Positions 1-8,786 of a stretch of DNA of 64,000 bases are shown here, piece by piece. The stretch's first letter is position 1. Every line of letters begins with the position of its first letter. The stretch comes from Symmachiella macrocystis (lineage in GTDB: Bacteria > Planctomycetota > Planctomycetia > Planctomycetales > Planctomycetaceae): assembly GCF_007860075.1 (NCBI RefSeq), contig NZ_SJPP01000001.1, positions 2,639,490-2,703,489 of the forward strand, read 5' to 3'. Both the position numbers and the translations under genes were made by a program. A model generated the notes under the pieces. That model was not told where the DNA came from and did not search any database. It worked only from the letters and a program-made list of their open reading frames with translations.

Positions 1-127
1 CTTCCCGGAGCTTGGTAATAATCTGTTCTGACGTATGACGCTTCCTCGGCATGATTGCCTCCTTCTTCTGGAACCAGAAGCCCAAATCCTATATCAAGCT
101 CTGGTTTCGGTTAAAGGGGGCAGGTCA
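1..127 (-). mobile_element. IS3-family element, left-end fragment with start of orfA
   Basis: The minus strand from 52 down to 1 encodes a protein beginning MPRKRHTSEQIITKLRE, the classic N-terminus of IS3-family OrfA (HTH transposase subunit). The frame runs off the window edge. Upstream of the start codon is a leader ending at 127 whose outer bases read TGACCTGCCCCC on the minus strand. This matches the TGA-starting terminal inverted repeats of IS3 elements, so the element end is placed at 127. The sequence from 128 onward belongs to an unrelated sulfatase gene, which marks the insertion point. OrfB and the other end lie outside the window. Family assignment is firm; the exact IS name is not known. 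Confidence 0.8.
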
Positions 128-724
128 AACGCGCTGCCCATTGACGACCGGGTAATCGCACGAATGAATCCCGCCATAGCCGGCCGCCCGGACATCTTGG
201 GCGACCGAACCTCGCTTACGCTCTACGACGGGATGGACGGCATGCTAGAGAACACGTTTATGAATGTGAAGAATCGCTCGAAGACGATTACAGCCGAGCT
301 CGAAATCCCCAAGGGAGGGGCAGATGGTGTAATCCTGACTCAGGGCGGGCGTTTTGGTGGCTGGTGTTTGTATATGAAAGACGGAAAACCCGTATATACT
401 TACAACTACTTCGGACTCGAACGATTTACTGTCGCTGCTTCCAGCGCCGTACCTGCAGGGGCCGCAACGGTCGTACTGGATTTCGTCTATGACGGCAAAA
501 AGAAAGATGACGTTGGCAAGGGCGGCAAGGTCACTATTTCCGTGGATGGAAAGACAGTCGCTCAAGGCCGAGTCGGAAAGACTCAGCCTCTAATCTTCTC
601 AGCCGATGAGACGGCCGACGTTGGTCTCGATAATCAGACGCCCGTTGCCAAAGACATCGGCGTCGGTCGCGATGCAACTCGCTTTACGGGGAAGATCAAA
701 AAAATCACTCTCGATGTGAAGTAG
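128..724 (+). pseudogene. Arylsulfatase, C-terminal fragment cut by IS insertion
   Basis: About 198 codons encode the C-terminal domain of a planctomycete arylsulfatase. Recognisable stretches are ENTFMNVKNRSKTI, GGRFGGWCLYMKDGKP, NYFGLERFTV and SADETADVGLDNQTPV. This domain follows the catalytic alkaline-phosphatase-like domain and helps shape the substrate pocket. The catalytic half, with the formylglycine Cys/Ser motif, is missing. The reading frame becomes sulfatase-like at codon 128, exactly where the IS3 end stops, so the gene was interrupted by insertion. An open frame starting at 35 inside the IS fuses about 31 IS-derived residues to this piece, but that is probably accidental. No sulfatase activity is expected. 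Confidence 0.85.
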
Positions 725-947
725 AATAGCGATTGCGTCGATTTCATTTGTTGCGGGGCAGTTGCCGAACCGCCCCGCAATAAATACAGGCCGCACGTCC
801 CCATAGCTATCAGTTAGCCTCCACTTTAATGCGCAGCGGATGCATCACTCTCAGCAGCTAAGGACTTCTGCAAACTTGCATCGGTGTGTTTTGGGGCACA
901 CCACATCTGAATTTAGTTTGGCAACAAGGACCCAATGTTTCACTTGA
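725..947. other. Intergenic stretch, nothing recognised
   Basis: Non-coding sequence between the sulfatase fragment and the decayed accessory module. No terminator, RNA gene or convincing ORF was found. Confidence 0.5.
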
Positions 948-1395
948 AGCAAGATGCATAAAGCCGAAGCCCAGCTCTGGGTCTGTTCCCAACTCGACCA
1001 GCTTTACACACCATTAGGGGATTAACCGGGAACGGACACCGAAAAGCGGACATTGGCCGCTAGCAAATGCGCAAATTGCGCATTCCGACGATGGGCAGAT
1101 CCAGGGACTGGGCAGCATTCCAGCGGAGTGGCCCGAATTGCCGGCGAATGCTTCGTTATCCAATAAAGTGGCGTGGGTACAGACGAACCGGTTACGGATA
1201 GTTAAGGAGCAGCCTGGAGGGGCGACGCTGGTGGATCTGGCCAAGGCTCTTTCCCCTGCTCCTTCATGGTCCGCACTCGGCTGGTTGGAAACCTCGATCC
1301 GCTCATACGCCAAGTTTGTAGACGTGGCAGCTAAGGCTACGGCTAGTGATGATGGCGACGGGCCGCGCGGATCGAAATCGAACGCAAAGACATGA
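948..1395 (+). pseudogene. Decayed first copy of a duplicated planctomycete accessory protein
   Basis: Positions 948-1022 read SKMHKAEAQLWVCSQLDQL in one frame. From about 1027 another frame reads DDGQIQGLGSIPAEWPELP and continues to WLETSIRSYAKFVDVAAKA. The next gene shows the same order of blocks (SKTDAQAWVYSELDRM, then DDGQIQGL, then SYAKFMDVAAKA). This is therefore a tandem copy inactivated by a stop at 1023 and a frame change. The family is common in planctomycete accessory regions and I know no function for it. The copy ends where the next one begins, sharing four bases. Confidence 0.6.
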
Positions 1396-1913
1396 TGAAG
1401 GCCGCCCGCAAGCAGGGAATGAGCAAGACCGACGCGCAGGCGTGGGTTTACAGCGAATTGGACCGCATGTACCCGCCCCTACAAAATAGGACATTGTCCT
1501 ATTCTGAGGACGCTAATGATTCCGCAAATAGGACATTGTCCTGGTCGCATCGTCCAGTAGACGATGGCCAGATTCAGGGGCTGTCGGCCATTCCGGATTC
1601 GTGGTCTGAGCTACCGGCCAACGCTTCGCTGTCGGCGGAGATTGGTTGGGTGCAGGCGAATCGACTCCGGATCGTGGAAGAGAAGCCAGGACGTGCGACC
1701 GTGGTTCGGCTGGACCTGGCCCTTTCCCCTGCCCCCAGTTGGGCGGCACTTGGCTGGCTCGAAACCAGCATCCGCAGCTACGCCAAGTTCATGGACGTGG
1801 CAGCCAAGGCCACTAGTAGTAATGATGGTGAAGCTGATGTGATGCGGCGCGAACGCATGGCAATTGATGAGGTGAGGGCACTGCTGGACGAGATTCGAGA
1901 CGACGAGGGGTGA
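1392..1913 (+). CDS. Conserved hypothetical planctomycete accessory protein (second copy, probably truncated)
   Basis: This 173-residue frame has three blocks: an N-terminal segment SKTDAQAWVYSELDRMYPPL; a low-complexity middle containing NRTLS twice, encoded by two copies of a palindromic DNA repeat; and a conserved C-terminal domain from PANASLSAEIGWVQ to DVAAKA with an acidic helical tail. It has no signal peptide or membrane segment. The ATG at 1392 lies inside the end of the preceding decayed copy, and reading upstream in this frame continues RIEIERKD, so the natural N-terminus was probably longer and lost through recombination between the copies. Function unknown. Similar proteins occur in mobile or repeat-rich planctomycete loci, by recollection of the family rather than by search. 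Confidence 0.55.
   Translation: MMKAARKQGMSKTDAQAWVYSELDRMYPPLQNRTLSYSEDANDSANRTLSWSHRPVDDGQIQGLSAIPDSWSELPANASLSAEIGWVQANRLRIVEEKPGRATVVRLDLALSPAPSWAALGWLETSIRSYAKFMDVAAKATSSNDGEADVMRRERMAIDEVRALLDEIRDDEG
1485..1542. repeat. Two copies of a near-palindrome, TAGGACATTGTCCT, inside a coding region
   Basis: Positions 1485-1503 form AATAGGACA-T-TGTCCTATT, with perfect 9-bp arms around one central base. A second copy, AATAGGACATTGTCCT, lies at 1527-1542, 42 bp later. Both encode NRTLS in frame. A related core, GCGGACATTGGCCGC, appears at the matching place in the decayed upstream copy near 1046. This looks like a short in-frame palindromic repeat element. Confidence 0.6.
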
Positions 1914-2313
1914 CGATCGTCGAAAGGTCGATTGCCGATCCGACCGGAAATCGAACCAGACCGGTACCCCGTCTTACCTCCCCTAGTTCGGATATGCGTC
2001 TAAATTGCCGAATGAAATCCGCCTTCAAGATAGGCAAGGAGCGACTATGCGGACTGCATGGTTGCAAGGGAACGTACTGCGGGCGGAGACTCGGTTTAGG
2101 TGATCATCCCCCCCCACACAGCGTGGATCGCAAACGCTGCGAGAAAAAGTTGGTTTTTCGGAGTGTCTTATTCCTAAGTCGTCTCAACGGCTTTATGGAA
2201 TACACTGTCCGATCCAGGCATCTGCACACCTGTTATGATCCTGCGGCAGCATGGTAAGTGCCCGACAGTTCCGTATTTTCAGACCGCAGCACGTTAAATA
2301 ATCTCCGGAGCGA
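1914..2313. other. 400-bp intergenic region
   Basis: No credible gene was found. A frame at 1910-2257 has no recognisable content. It separates the accessory module from the convergent minus-strand esterase gene. A run of eight C residues sits near 2108. Confidence 0.4.
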
Positions 2314-3204
2314 CTACTGCCGCGGGGGCGCGTAAGTGCGCAAGAATACTTCGGCAAAACGAGTGCCAAGTTTCTTCATGCCCTCAGCGTTGTAGTGACC
2401 ATTTTCCATTTTCTCGTAGAAGTCCGACGAATCAGGGTTCAGACTCTGGGGAATGAGTGTCGCGCTCGGAACCTTGGCTGCAGTTTGCCTCATCCCTTCG
2501 ACGACTTTTGGTGAGCCCACTTGGAACAGAATGAAAGGCAGAGTGGAGTGTTTGGTGTCCAACCGGACGCGTTCAATGAGCTTCCGCAGTGTGGCACCAT
2601 ACGCAGCCTCGGCTTCGGGCGCTTTGTCGTCAGACTCACCCTGCACCCAAAGCATGGCACAGAGCTCATAGTCCTCAGGAGAATAACCATCGAGTACCTG
2701 CCGCACGTAATCGACGTACTCTCGGTACAGTTTGGGATGCTTTGCCTCGCCCAGGAGAACTGCCTTGTCCTCGCTCCACTCCGGATTCCAGCAACCATGA
2801 AGCGACGAGGAACCCCTCGTTCGTTTGATGAACAGGAATTTCTCGTTTGGCATGGCCTCGGCCAGGGAGATCCCGAAAAACAGTTCGGGACCAAATATTC
2901 GGTCACGCTGGTAAATCTTGCGAATCTCTTCCGAAGGGGATACCACTTTGAGAGGGCTGATGGGCTCGTGGTTGAAAGCCAATTGAATGCGCTTTTGCAC
3001 ATTCTTCAAACGGGTTCGGTCCTCTTGTGTGATTTTGCAACCGCTGGCCCGGCCCTCCATGTTTGACTGCCCGGCGAAGAGAAAGACTTTAATCTTCTTA
3101 CCAGCGTCGGGTCGCTGCAGTTCCTCGGAATAGCCAACGCTCGCTAGCGACACCGCAAGAATCGGCAACGATAGAACATAGCTTGAACGCAGAAATAAAT
3201 GCAA
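2314..3204 (-). CDS. Secreted SGNH/SASA-type carbohydrate acetylesterase
   Basis: This 296-residue protein carries a signal peptide (LPILAVSLASVGYSEE) followed by a sialate O-acetylesterase (SASA, CE6-like) fold. The block I motif FAGQSNMEGRA contains the nucleophile Ser. Next come WVQGESDD, the second conserved block of the family, and HYNAEGMKKLG near the C-terminus with the catalytic His. Such enzymes remove acetyl groups from polysaccharides such as acetyl-xylan or sialic acids outside the cytoplasm. This fits the polysaccharide-degrading habit of planctomycetes and the sulfatase and DUF4838 genes nearby. The length is normal and it is monocistronic. Substrate cannot be told from sequence. 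Confidence 0.82.
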   Translation of the reverse strand: MHLFLRSSYVLSLPILAVSLASVGYSEELQRPDAGKKIKVFLFAGQSNMEGRASGCKITQEDRTRLKNVQKRIQLAFNHEPISPLKVVSPSEEIRKIYQRDRIFGPELFFGISLAEAMPNEKFLFIKRTRGSSSLHGCWNPEWSEDKAVLLGEAKHPKLYREYVDYVRQVLDGYSPEDYELCAMLWVQGESDDKAPEAEAAYGATLRKLIERVRLDTKHSTLPFILFQVGSPKVVEGMRQTAAKVPSATLIPQSLNPDSSDFYEKMENGHYNAEGMKKLGTRFAEVFLRTYAPPRQ

Positions 3205-3497
3205 AAGAGGACCTCACTTTCATTCATCCTAATGAAAACTCCACAAACAGTTCCAGATTCCTTGGCGCAACCGTTCTTCGGCACGTCCAGAGTGCCTCAA
3301 GAAAGGGTCGTTTTCTGCAACTTCGGGATGTTCGCTGTGGTGGTCGCCTTCAGGGTGCGTATCAACAGCTGTCCAAAAGCCGTTTCAGCGGTTAGTTCGG
3401 TGCTCATGAATTCGCGTTAATTGAGCCCGTGTGTATCGTTAAGGAATCTTAGATAGGTCAACCGAAAGAGAAATAGTCTGGCTCGGTGAGTGGCCGC
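3205..3497. other. Intergenic, upstream of the esterase
   Basis: This 290-bp gap must hold the esterase promoter and the end of the porin transcript. I see no clear terminator hairpin or operator. Confidence 0.35.
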
Positions 3498-4808
3498 CTA
3501 AAAAGCCGCCCGCAGTCGGATGCCAAATAATGCCAGTACATCGACATCGGAGTTCAGTGCGGGATCAACGATCAACTGCACGTCCGGCGTAAGAGCGAGA
3601 AATTGTGTCAGTTGGATGCGGTAGAATGCCTCGCTGGTAAACTGGTCGCGTAGCATGCCGTCGGCTGGTTTACCCCAACTGATGCCGACACCAGCAACGT
3701 CTTGGTTCTTACGCATCAGACCGAGGCCCGTGCTGAACGTCGTTTGCATCAAGGCTGCATCGCCGTCGGAATAGCCAAAGCGGAAAAAAGGCAGCCACTT
3801 CTCGCTAAAAAACTGTTGTGCCGTGAATGCAACGCCATGGCTTTCAGGCGATCCTGCGGCTTGCCTCTCATCGGTATGCCACAACGTGACGTGGACATTA
3901 TCGAGGTAGATTTTTTCCTTCGAAGACGTAGCGCCAAATTCAATGTAGCTGAAATATTCGGCGTCGTCGAAAAATGTGTCGAACCCCGGTAGGGTCGGTT
4001 GTCCATTGGCGTCGGCAAATCCGCCTTGCATATAGAGTTGATTCGTCAACATTCCCCCCGCCGCAACACCAAGACCTTGGTTCGGTACGGCAATCGTTGG
4101 GTTGGTGGAAAAGGCCAAATTGATAAAGTGCGTCAAGGGATTCATCATCGCGTACACATCAACAAAATCAGTGACATCTATCCGACCGACAACAAACGCC
4201 AAATTGCGGTCGTAAAAGTACTGCTTCCAATAAAAGTTCGTCACCCCGAAGTTGAACTCGCTGAAGAATGTTCCCGTTGGAAGAATTGAACCGGCTTCAA
4301 AACCAAGCTCAAAAGGTGTGAGGAATGAGCCCATTTTGTGACGGTTCTCAGCCTTGAAAACCAGCATTCCAGGATTATCCGATCCGCGATTGAGCAGTTC
4401 CCATTGGCCATAAAACCGAACCAGTCCGCTTGCAGCGTCACTCTCGCCGTTACTGGCCGTGGCCACTTGGTAAAACATCGATTCATCGATGTCGAACTGT
4501 AACCCGATGTCGTCGTTCACACGCTCCTTGAACCGATACCACGGATTAAAATAATCCTGCAGACCTTGAAGTCGGTATTGTGGCACGACGGTAGCATCCT
4601 CGGCCAACTGTCCGCCAACGCTGCTGGGTCCACCAAATTGGGGAATGTCTTGGTAAATGGAGCGGGCATCGCCACCTGAGTCAAACTGGGCGTTGGACGT
4701 TTCAAAGTTCGGCCCCGTCGGCTCATTGTCTTGCGCGTGTGCCGTCGCGATCGTTGAGAAGACGATGACACAGACGCTATAGAAGGCAATTATGTGGAAT
4801 CGATCCAT
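3498..4808 (-). CDS. OprB-family outer-membrane porin
   Basis: The 436-residue product starts with a signal peptide ending TIATAHAQD. It then shows the alternating aromatic/polar pattern of a beta-barrel and ends in a barrel-type terminal strand, FGIRLRAAF, with C-terminal Phe. Segments such as WYRFKERVNDDIGLQFDID, FVVGRIDVTDFVD and GVGISWGKPADG are typical of carbohydrate-selective OprB porins. Its likely role is diffusion of sugars or other small solutes across the outer membrane. It lies 142 bp downstream of the PhoD-like gene on the same strand and may be part of the same regulon. Family is confident; substrate is unknown. Confidence 0.8.
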   Translation of the reverse strand: MDRFHIIAFYSVCVIVFSTIATAHAQDNEPTGPNFETSNAQFDSGGDARSIYQDIPQFGGPSSVGGQLAEDATVVPQYRLQGLQDYFNPWYRFKERVNDDIGLQFDIDESMFYQVATASNGESDAASGLVRFYGQWELLNRGSDNPGMLVFKAENRHKMGSFLTPFELGFEAGSILPTGTFFSEFNFGVTNFYWKQYFYDRNLAFVVGRIDVTDFVDVYAMMNPLTHFINLAFSTNPTIAVPNQGLGVAAGGMLTNQLYMQGGFADANGQPTLPGFDTFFDDAEYFSYIEFGATSSKEKIYLDNVHVTLWHTDERQAAGSPESHGVAFTAQQFFSEKWLPFFRFGYSDGDAALMQTTFSTGLGLMRKNQDVAGVGISWGKPADGMLRDQFTSEAFYRIQLTQFLALTPDVQLIVDPALNSDVDVLALFGIRLRAAF

Positions 4809-4950
4809 GATTGCATTTCAAGATGAAACTGAAGATGTTAACGCTGTGTCAATCTAGTCTCGACACCACCATCCCAATTCATCAGAAAATCCGTTGCAGA
4901 CCATACTGCCGGCACAACAGGATGTCCTTAAGGATGCCGCCCGCAATCCT

Positions 4951-6078
4951 CTATCGATTTGCGGGCTGAAGCTGACTCAGAAAGATGCTATGGGCAAAAC
5001 CCACGGAACCGTTGCCATCTATAGCCTTCAATGTGATCTGTGCGGAGGGCTTAGCGGACCAGTTGATTTCGACGAATCCAAAGTTCAACCTAGCAAGTGG
5101 GCCGGCAACGCGATACTTGTTTCCCGCTTCGGCATAGGCTTGGTTGATATGAGTCAGACCACTGGACGTAAAATCAAGGAGCGGATATGGCTTGGATTCC
5201 ATTTTGGAGATTTCGGCAAAGTGAACGTTGCCGCTAAGCAGAATGACACCATTGGCTTCAGTCGTCTCAATCAAATCGAACAACCGTTGTCGCTCGTGAG
5301 GAAAGCAGCCCCATTCATCCATGCCTTTCTCGTTGGGAATGATCTGAGTGCTGGAGCAGACCAAGCGTATCTCCGCAGGTTGTCGAAGTTGCCTGTCCAG
5401 CCACGCCCACTGCGCTTTGCCGAGGATGGGGAGATCGGTATCGTCGTGCGGCAGGTAACCGCCGACCTTGCCGATCTTTACTCGCTCTTGCTTACTGCGC
5501 ATGTCACGCTTGAAAGGTCCGCGGAACGTGCGGGTGTCAAGCAAAATAATTTGCACGCGACGGCCTTCGGGGCCAAACACTTTCGCATCGTAGATGCCCG
5601 CTCGACGCCGTCGTGGTGAATCCAGTGGCTCGCCAAAGAAGTCCAGAAAGAGTCGCTTGGAGGCTTCCTTCAAATGAAATTCGGCCCCACCGTTATGTGT
5701 CCCGTAGTCATGATTGTCCCAGGTTGCCATGATTGGGACTTGATCGCGAAACCGCTGAAACTCCGGCTTGTCGGCAAGCCGATTCCATTCACCTTGCAAT
5801 TGTTGCTCGGAAATTGCCCAAGCCGTCTTGCCGTCGGTATCAGAGTAAATCGCATCACCGAGGAAGAGGAAAAGATCCGGTTGCGTTGCGACGACCGTTT
5901 TCCAAATCGGCTGATGCTGCCAGTGCTTTGCACAGGATCCAAAAGCGATCCGGTGGATCGTGTCAGATTTGGCTGGAAGCGGACGGAATTTCCTCTGTGA
6001 TTCTTGCGCCGGCAAGAGTGCCGTCAGTCCAATTAGAAGTCCGATCGTCTGGAATGGAACTGTGGTTTTAGGAAGCAT
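4951..6078 (-). CDS. PhoD-like secreted metallophosphatase
   Basis: The 375-residue protein begins at the ATG at 6078, giving a signal peptide (IGLLIGLTALLPAQE). A longer frame to 6210 would run into the upstream gene. Metallophosphoesterase motifs of the PhoD superfamily appear in order: RIAFGSCAKHW, FLFLGDAIYSD, MATWDNHDYG, IILLDTRTF and ILLSGNVHFAEI. These provide the two-metal centre that hydrolyses phosphate mono- or diesters in the periplasm. It lies 97 bp after the amidohydrolase gene and before the porin gene, so the three may be cotranscribed. The natural substrate is not predictable. Confidence 0.85.
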   Translation of the reverse strand: MLPKTTVPFQTIGLLIGLTALLPAQESQRKFRPLPAKSDTIHRIAFGSCAKHWQHQPIWKTVVATQPDLFLFLGDAIYSDTDGKTAWAISEQQLQGEWNRLADKPEFQRFRDQVPIMATWDNHDYGTHNGGAEFHLKEASKRLFLDFFGEPLDSPRRRRAGIYDAKVFGPEGRRVQIILLDTRTFRGPFKRDMRSKQERVKIGKVGGYLPHDDTDLPILGKAQWAWLDRQLRQPAEIRLVCSSTQIIPNEKGMDEWGCFPHERQRLFDLIETTEANGVILLSGNVHFAEISKMESKPYPLLDFTSSGLTHINQAYAEAGNKYRVAGPLARLNFGFVEINWSAKPSAQITLKAIDGNGSVGFAHSIFLSQLQPANR

Positions 6079-6175
6079 CGTTCGCTCTTGGCATGCACCT
6101 TGATTTGGAGGAGTATTTGCTCGCGATGGTGGAAAGCGGGGCGATTCTGAGACCGCCCCGCTAAGTAATCTACGG

Positions 6176-7663
6176 TTATTCGCCAAGTTCGTTTTTGTAG
6201 ATCTTGCCACCTTTCATGATAAGCTTGAGATTCTTCTCCGGTTCCGTCACCACCTTGATGTCCTCAAGTGGATTCGCGCTGTAGATCAGCATATCGGCCC
6301 AGGCACCGTCCTTGACAACACCCAGCGGGGCCGCCCTGTAGGGATCCCGAGACTTGGAAAAACGCAGCAATTCTGCGTTCGTCGAGGTGGCCTGCTTGAG
6401 CATTTCTAGGGGAGTGAAGAACTTGGAACGCATCGTGAATTCGTAGAGGATCGTTTCCACCATGCCCGCAGCCGCATCGGTACCAAAGCCCATTTTTACT
6501 CCGTGCTTTTTGGCCAATTTCATCACGTTTTCGTAGCCCGCGAGGACCTCTCGTCCCTTGCGGCGGTTTTCATCCGTAAACCAAGGCACGTCCATCAGTC
6601 CATACGGCGAAGACAAACTTCCGAGCCAAACGTCATTCTCGGCCATCATCTTGACAACCTCTTCGCTGAGAAGGTGACCGTGCACAATATCCTTGACCCC
6701 TGCACGGATACAGCGCTTCACGGATTCGTCGTTATAGGCGTGTGCACAGACATAGGTGTCATAGTCGGTCGCCGCTTCGACCGCAGCACGCATTTCAGCT
6801 TCTGAATATCCGACACTTTCAAGCGGGTCTTTCAGCGAAGCAACGCCCCCCCCAGCCATGATCTTAATCTGAGCCGCACTTTGGGCCAACGCGAATCGCG
6901 TTGCCTTGCGAACCTCGGCTGGTCCATCCGCCAGTGTGGAAAGCCCCATGGCCGACATCCACCACGCTGCACTACCAGGATATTCTTTCGCCTGGTGCGG
7001 TGTTTGCCCGCCCCAGTCACCATGTCCGGAGGTGCAACTGATCATCGGACCGCAGGAGTAGATCCGTGGCCCATCCACTTGGCCGGCGTCGATTGCCCGC
7101 CCTAGTTCTACGGAGGGACCACCGGTGTCACGGATGGTGGTTACACCCATCATCAGCATGATCTTGCCTTGTGGGATGGCATCGTAAGCAACTTTGAGTG
7201 GCAGCGCCTTGTTCATGATGTCATCTGGCCCTGTACCTTTGGACAGCATGATGTGCTGGTGAGAATCAATCAGGCCGGGAATGAGGTACCCGCCGTTGCC
7301 GTCGATGACCTCCACCTTCACCGAGACTTTCTCTGCCGTGCCTTTATCATCGGTGACGGAGAGCTTTAGGAAATTCCCAGTTGCTGTCCCGCCCGCGATT
7401 TTTTTCGAGGTCTTCCGGACTGCGTCGACTTCGTAGTCTCCTCCCGTCGGAATGTTTCTAGCGACCTGCTTAATCTTATCCCCAACAATCAGAACATCGG
7501 TTTCTTTCTTTAGCGCGTCGCTGGTCCCATCCCAGACGTGGACGTTTTTGATCACGATGACCGGTGGGATTTCGAGTTTGCCTTCTTGAGCGAAGAGAGC
7601 CGATGTGGCGCATAGGCTGCTGGCGATGGCCAAGTAGAACATACAGTTAGTCAGTCGTTTCAT
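6176..7663 (-). CDS. Secreted amidohydrolase (Xaa-Pro dipeptidase/imidazolonepropionase-like)
   Basis: The start is placed at the ATG at 7663, which follows GGAGAA and opens a signal peptide (FYLAIASSLCATSALFAQE). This gives 495 residues; the frame upstream overlaps DUF3299. Amidohydrolase metal-site motifs are clear: PGLIDSHQHIM (first two His), KIMAGGGVAS (bridging Lys), CAHAYND and VHGHLL (His ligands), and GFGTDAAAG (Asp). The C-terminal beta-sandwich part, with GAWADMLIYSANPLEDI, is typical of the subgroup that hydrolyses cyclic amides or Xaa-Pro dipeptides. An insertion after TGGDYEVD that enlarges the N-terminal sandwich is slightly unusual. It sits 79 bp downstream of the DUF3299 gene. 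Confidence 0.85.
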   Translation of the reverse strand: MKRLTNCMFYLAIASSLCATSALFAQEGKLEIPPVIVIKNVHVWDGTSDALKKETDVLIVGDKIKQVARNIPTGGDYEVDAVRKTSKKIAGGTATGNFLKLSVTDDKGTAEKVSVKVEVIDGNGGYLIPGLIDSHQHIMLSKGTGPDDIMNKALPLKVAYDAIPQGKIMLMMGVTTIRDTGGPSVELGRAIDAGQVDGPRIYSCGPMISCTSGHGDWGGQTPHQAKEYPGSAAWWMSAMGLSTLADGPAEVRKATRFALAQSAAQIKIMAGGGVASLKDPLESVGYSEAEMRAAVEAATDYDTYVCAHAYNDESVKRCIRAGVKDIVHGHLLSEEVVKMMAENDVWLGSLSSPYGLMDVPWFTDENRRKGREVLAGYENVMKLAKKHGVKMGFGTDAAAGMVETILYEFTMRSKFFTPLEMLKQATSTNAELLRFSKSRDPYRAAPLGVVKDGAWADMLIYSANPLEDIKVVTEPEKNLKLIMKGGKIYKNELGE

Positions 7664-7742
7664 GGTTGTTTCTCCGGTAACTTCTTCTGATTGGAACTTG
7701 TCTTTGTGATTTCGTTGTGGGCCTACTTCTTTAGTGATGCCT

Positions 7743-8486
7743 CTAATTGCCTCGTTGGGCATAGGCCTTGATCTCTGGTTGTAACATCGTGTACGCAGAC
7801 TGAATGGTCGTGACTGCAACTCCGTTGCGTACGGACTTCTTCGTGGTTTTTGCCTGGACCGTTCCCGTGACTCGCACAGGAATCCTTATGCCGGGACGGG
7901 CAATACCTGGTTCCGTTGATATGAAGATCACCTGGAGCGGAGAGGGCGCCGCTTCGTTACTGCAGACGGCGCTCGTTGGAACTAGAAAAAACTCCGTCAA
8001 CCGACCCTCGATGGTCTTGATTGGGATGACGTAGCCGGTCAGCGTCACTTGCTTATCGCCCAGCGACTTGGCAATCGACTTCGAAAGACCTTCGACTTGC
8101 ATACCGCGGATTTGTCGGACACGTTCTCGCTGCACCATGAGCCAGTCGATGTCGACGCCTTCGTTCTTCAGCTTGCGAGCAAGTTCAGCAGCCTCCTTCG
8201 CATCGACACCATCCGCCTTGATTTTCTCTTGTGCAATCAAACGTTGAACGCGAACTACGTAACTGAGGTCTGAGAGTTGATTCTGGGTCAGTTTAGAAAA
8301 AGGATCATTGAACGGCTTGCCGTTCTCGGGGGCGAGATAACTCCACCGGATCGTTTTTGGATGGGGGGCAGCTTCAAATTCACCTGCGGCGTTCTTCGGT
8401 CTTGTTTCCTCTTCCGCGAATGATCTGTCGAACGGCAATGCGCAGACCACTATCGCTGCGAGCAATATTTGAAAGTAGTGATTCAT
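7743..8486 (-). CDS. DUF3299-domain exported protein
   Basis: This 247-residue protein has a signal peptide (QILLAAIVVCALPFDRSFAEE), a helical middle region and a C-terminal DUF3299 domain. The domain is recognised by VTLTGYVIPI, TEFFLVP and a Cys before PLQVIFI. DUF3299 proteins are periplasmic, of unknown function, and often encoded near transporters or metalloenzymes in Gram-negative bacteria. It is the first gene of the minus-strand run and faces the AraC regulator across a 300-bp spacer, so it is the likely direct target of that regulator. Confidence 0.75.
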   Translation of the reverse strand: MNHYFQILLAAIVVCALPFDRSFAEEETRPKNAAGEFEAAPHPKTIRWSYLAPENGKPFNDPFSKLTQNQLSDLSYVVRVQRLIAQEKIKADGVDAKEAAELARKLKNEGVDIDWLMVQRERVRQIRGMQVEGLSKSIAKSLGDKQVTLTGYVIPIKTIEGRLTEFFLVPTSAVCSNEAAPSPLQVIFISTEPGIARPGIRIPVRVTGTVQAKTTKKSVRNGVAVTTIQSAYTMLQPEIKAYAQRGN

Positions 8487-8593
8487 AAGTAGCTCTTTCG
8501 GATGATTCGCTGGTACCGACTGGCGATGCGAGATGCTTCAGGTTACGTTATTCCTTATAGGCAGTTTAGACATAACGCAATTGGGCGACTTGC

Positions 8594-8612
8594 CATTTTG
8601 TGCCACAAAATG
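8594..8612. promoter_or_regulatory. 19-bp perfect palindrome, probable operator
   Basis: CATTTTGTG-C-CACAAAATG is a perfect inverted repeat with 9-bp arms around one base. It lies in the divergent spacer, 108 bp upstream of the DUF3299 start and 175 bp upstream of the AraC start. It has no U-run, so a protein-binding site is more likely than a terminator. Confidence 0.6.
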
Positions 8613-8746
8613 TTTGGCTGGCGGCGAGAACGGGCGGTCAGTTGAATCGCCAGGAAACCTAAGGCCCTGTCTCAAAAGGCGTTGCGAGAGTTGAGTTCAG
8701 GCGATCTGTGAGGTCGCAATTCGAAATCGTTCTTTCGAAAGACCGC

Positions 8747-8786
8747 AATTCTTGACCAATTCACCATAATTCTTGATCAATTCAGC
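8747..8786 (+). promoter_or_regulatory. Direct repeats phased at 21 bp, probable AraC-type binding site
   Basis: AATTCTTGACCAATTCACC (8747-8765) is followed 21 bp later by AATTCTTGATCAATTCAGC (8768-8786). They match at 17 of 19 positions, and the second copy abuts the start codon at 8787. Direct half-sites two helical turns apart are the classic arrangement for AraC-family proteins. Overlap with the translation start suggests autoregulation. No Shine-Dalgarno sequence is visible in this space. Confidence 0.6.

Noticed and set aside
1910-2257. 115-codon plus-strand frame downstream of the accessory gene
   Set aside because: Composition is random-looking, with no RBS and no recognisable block; it starts by overlapping the previous stop.
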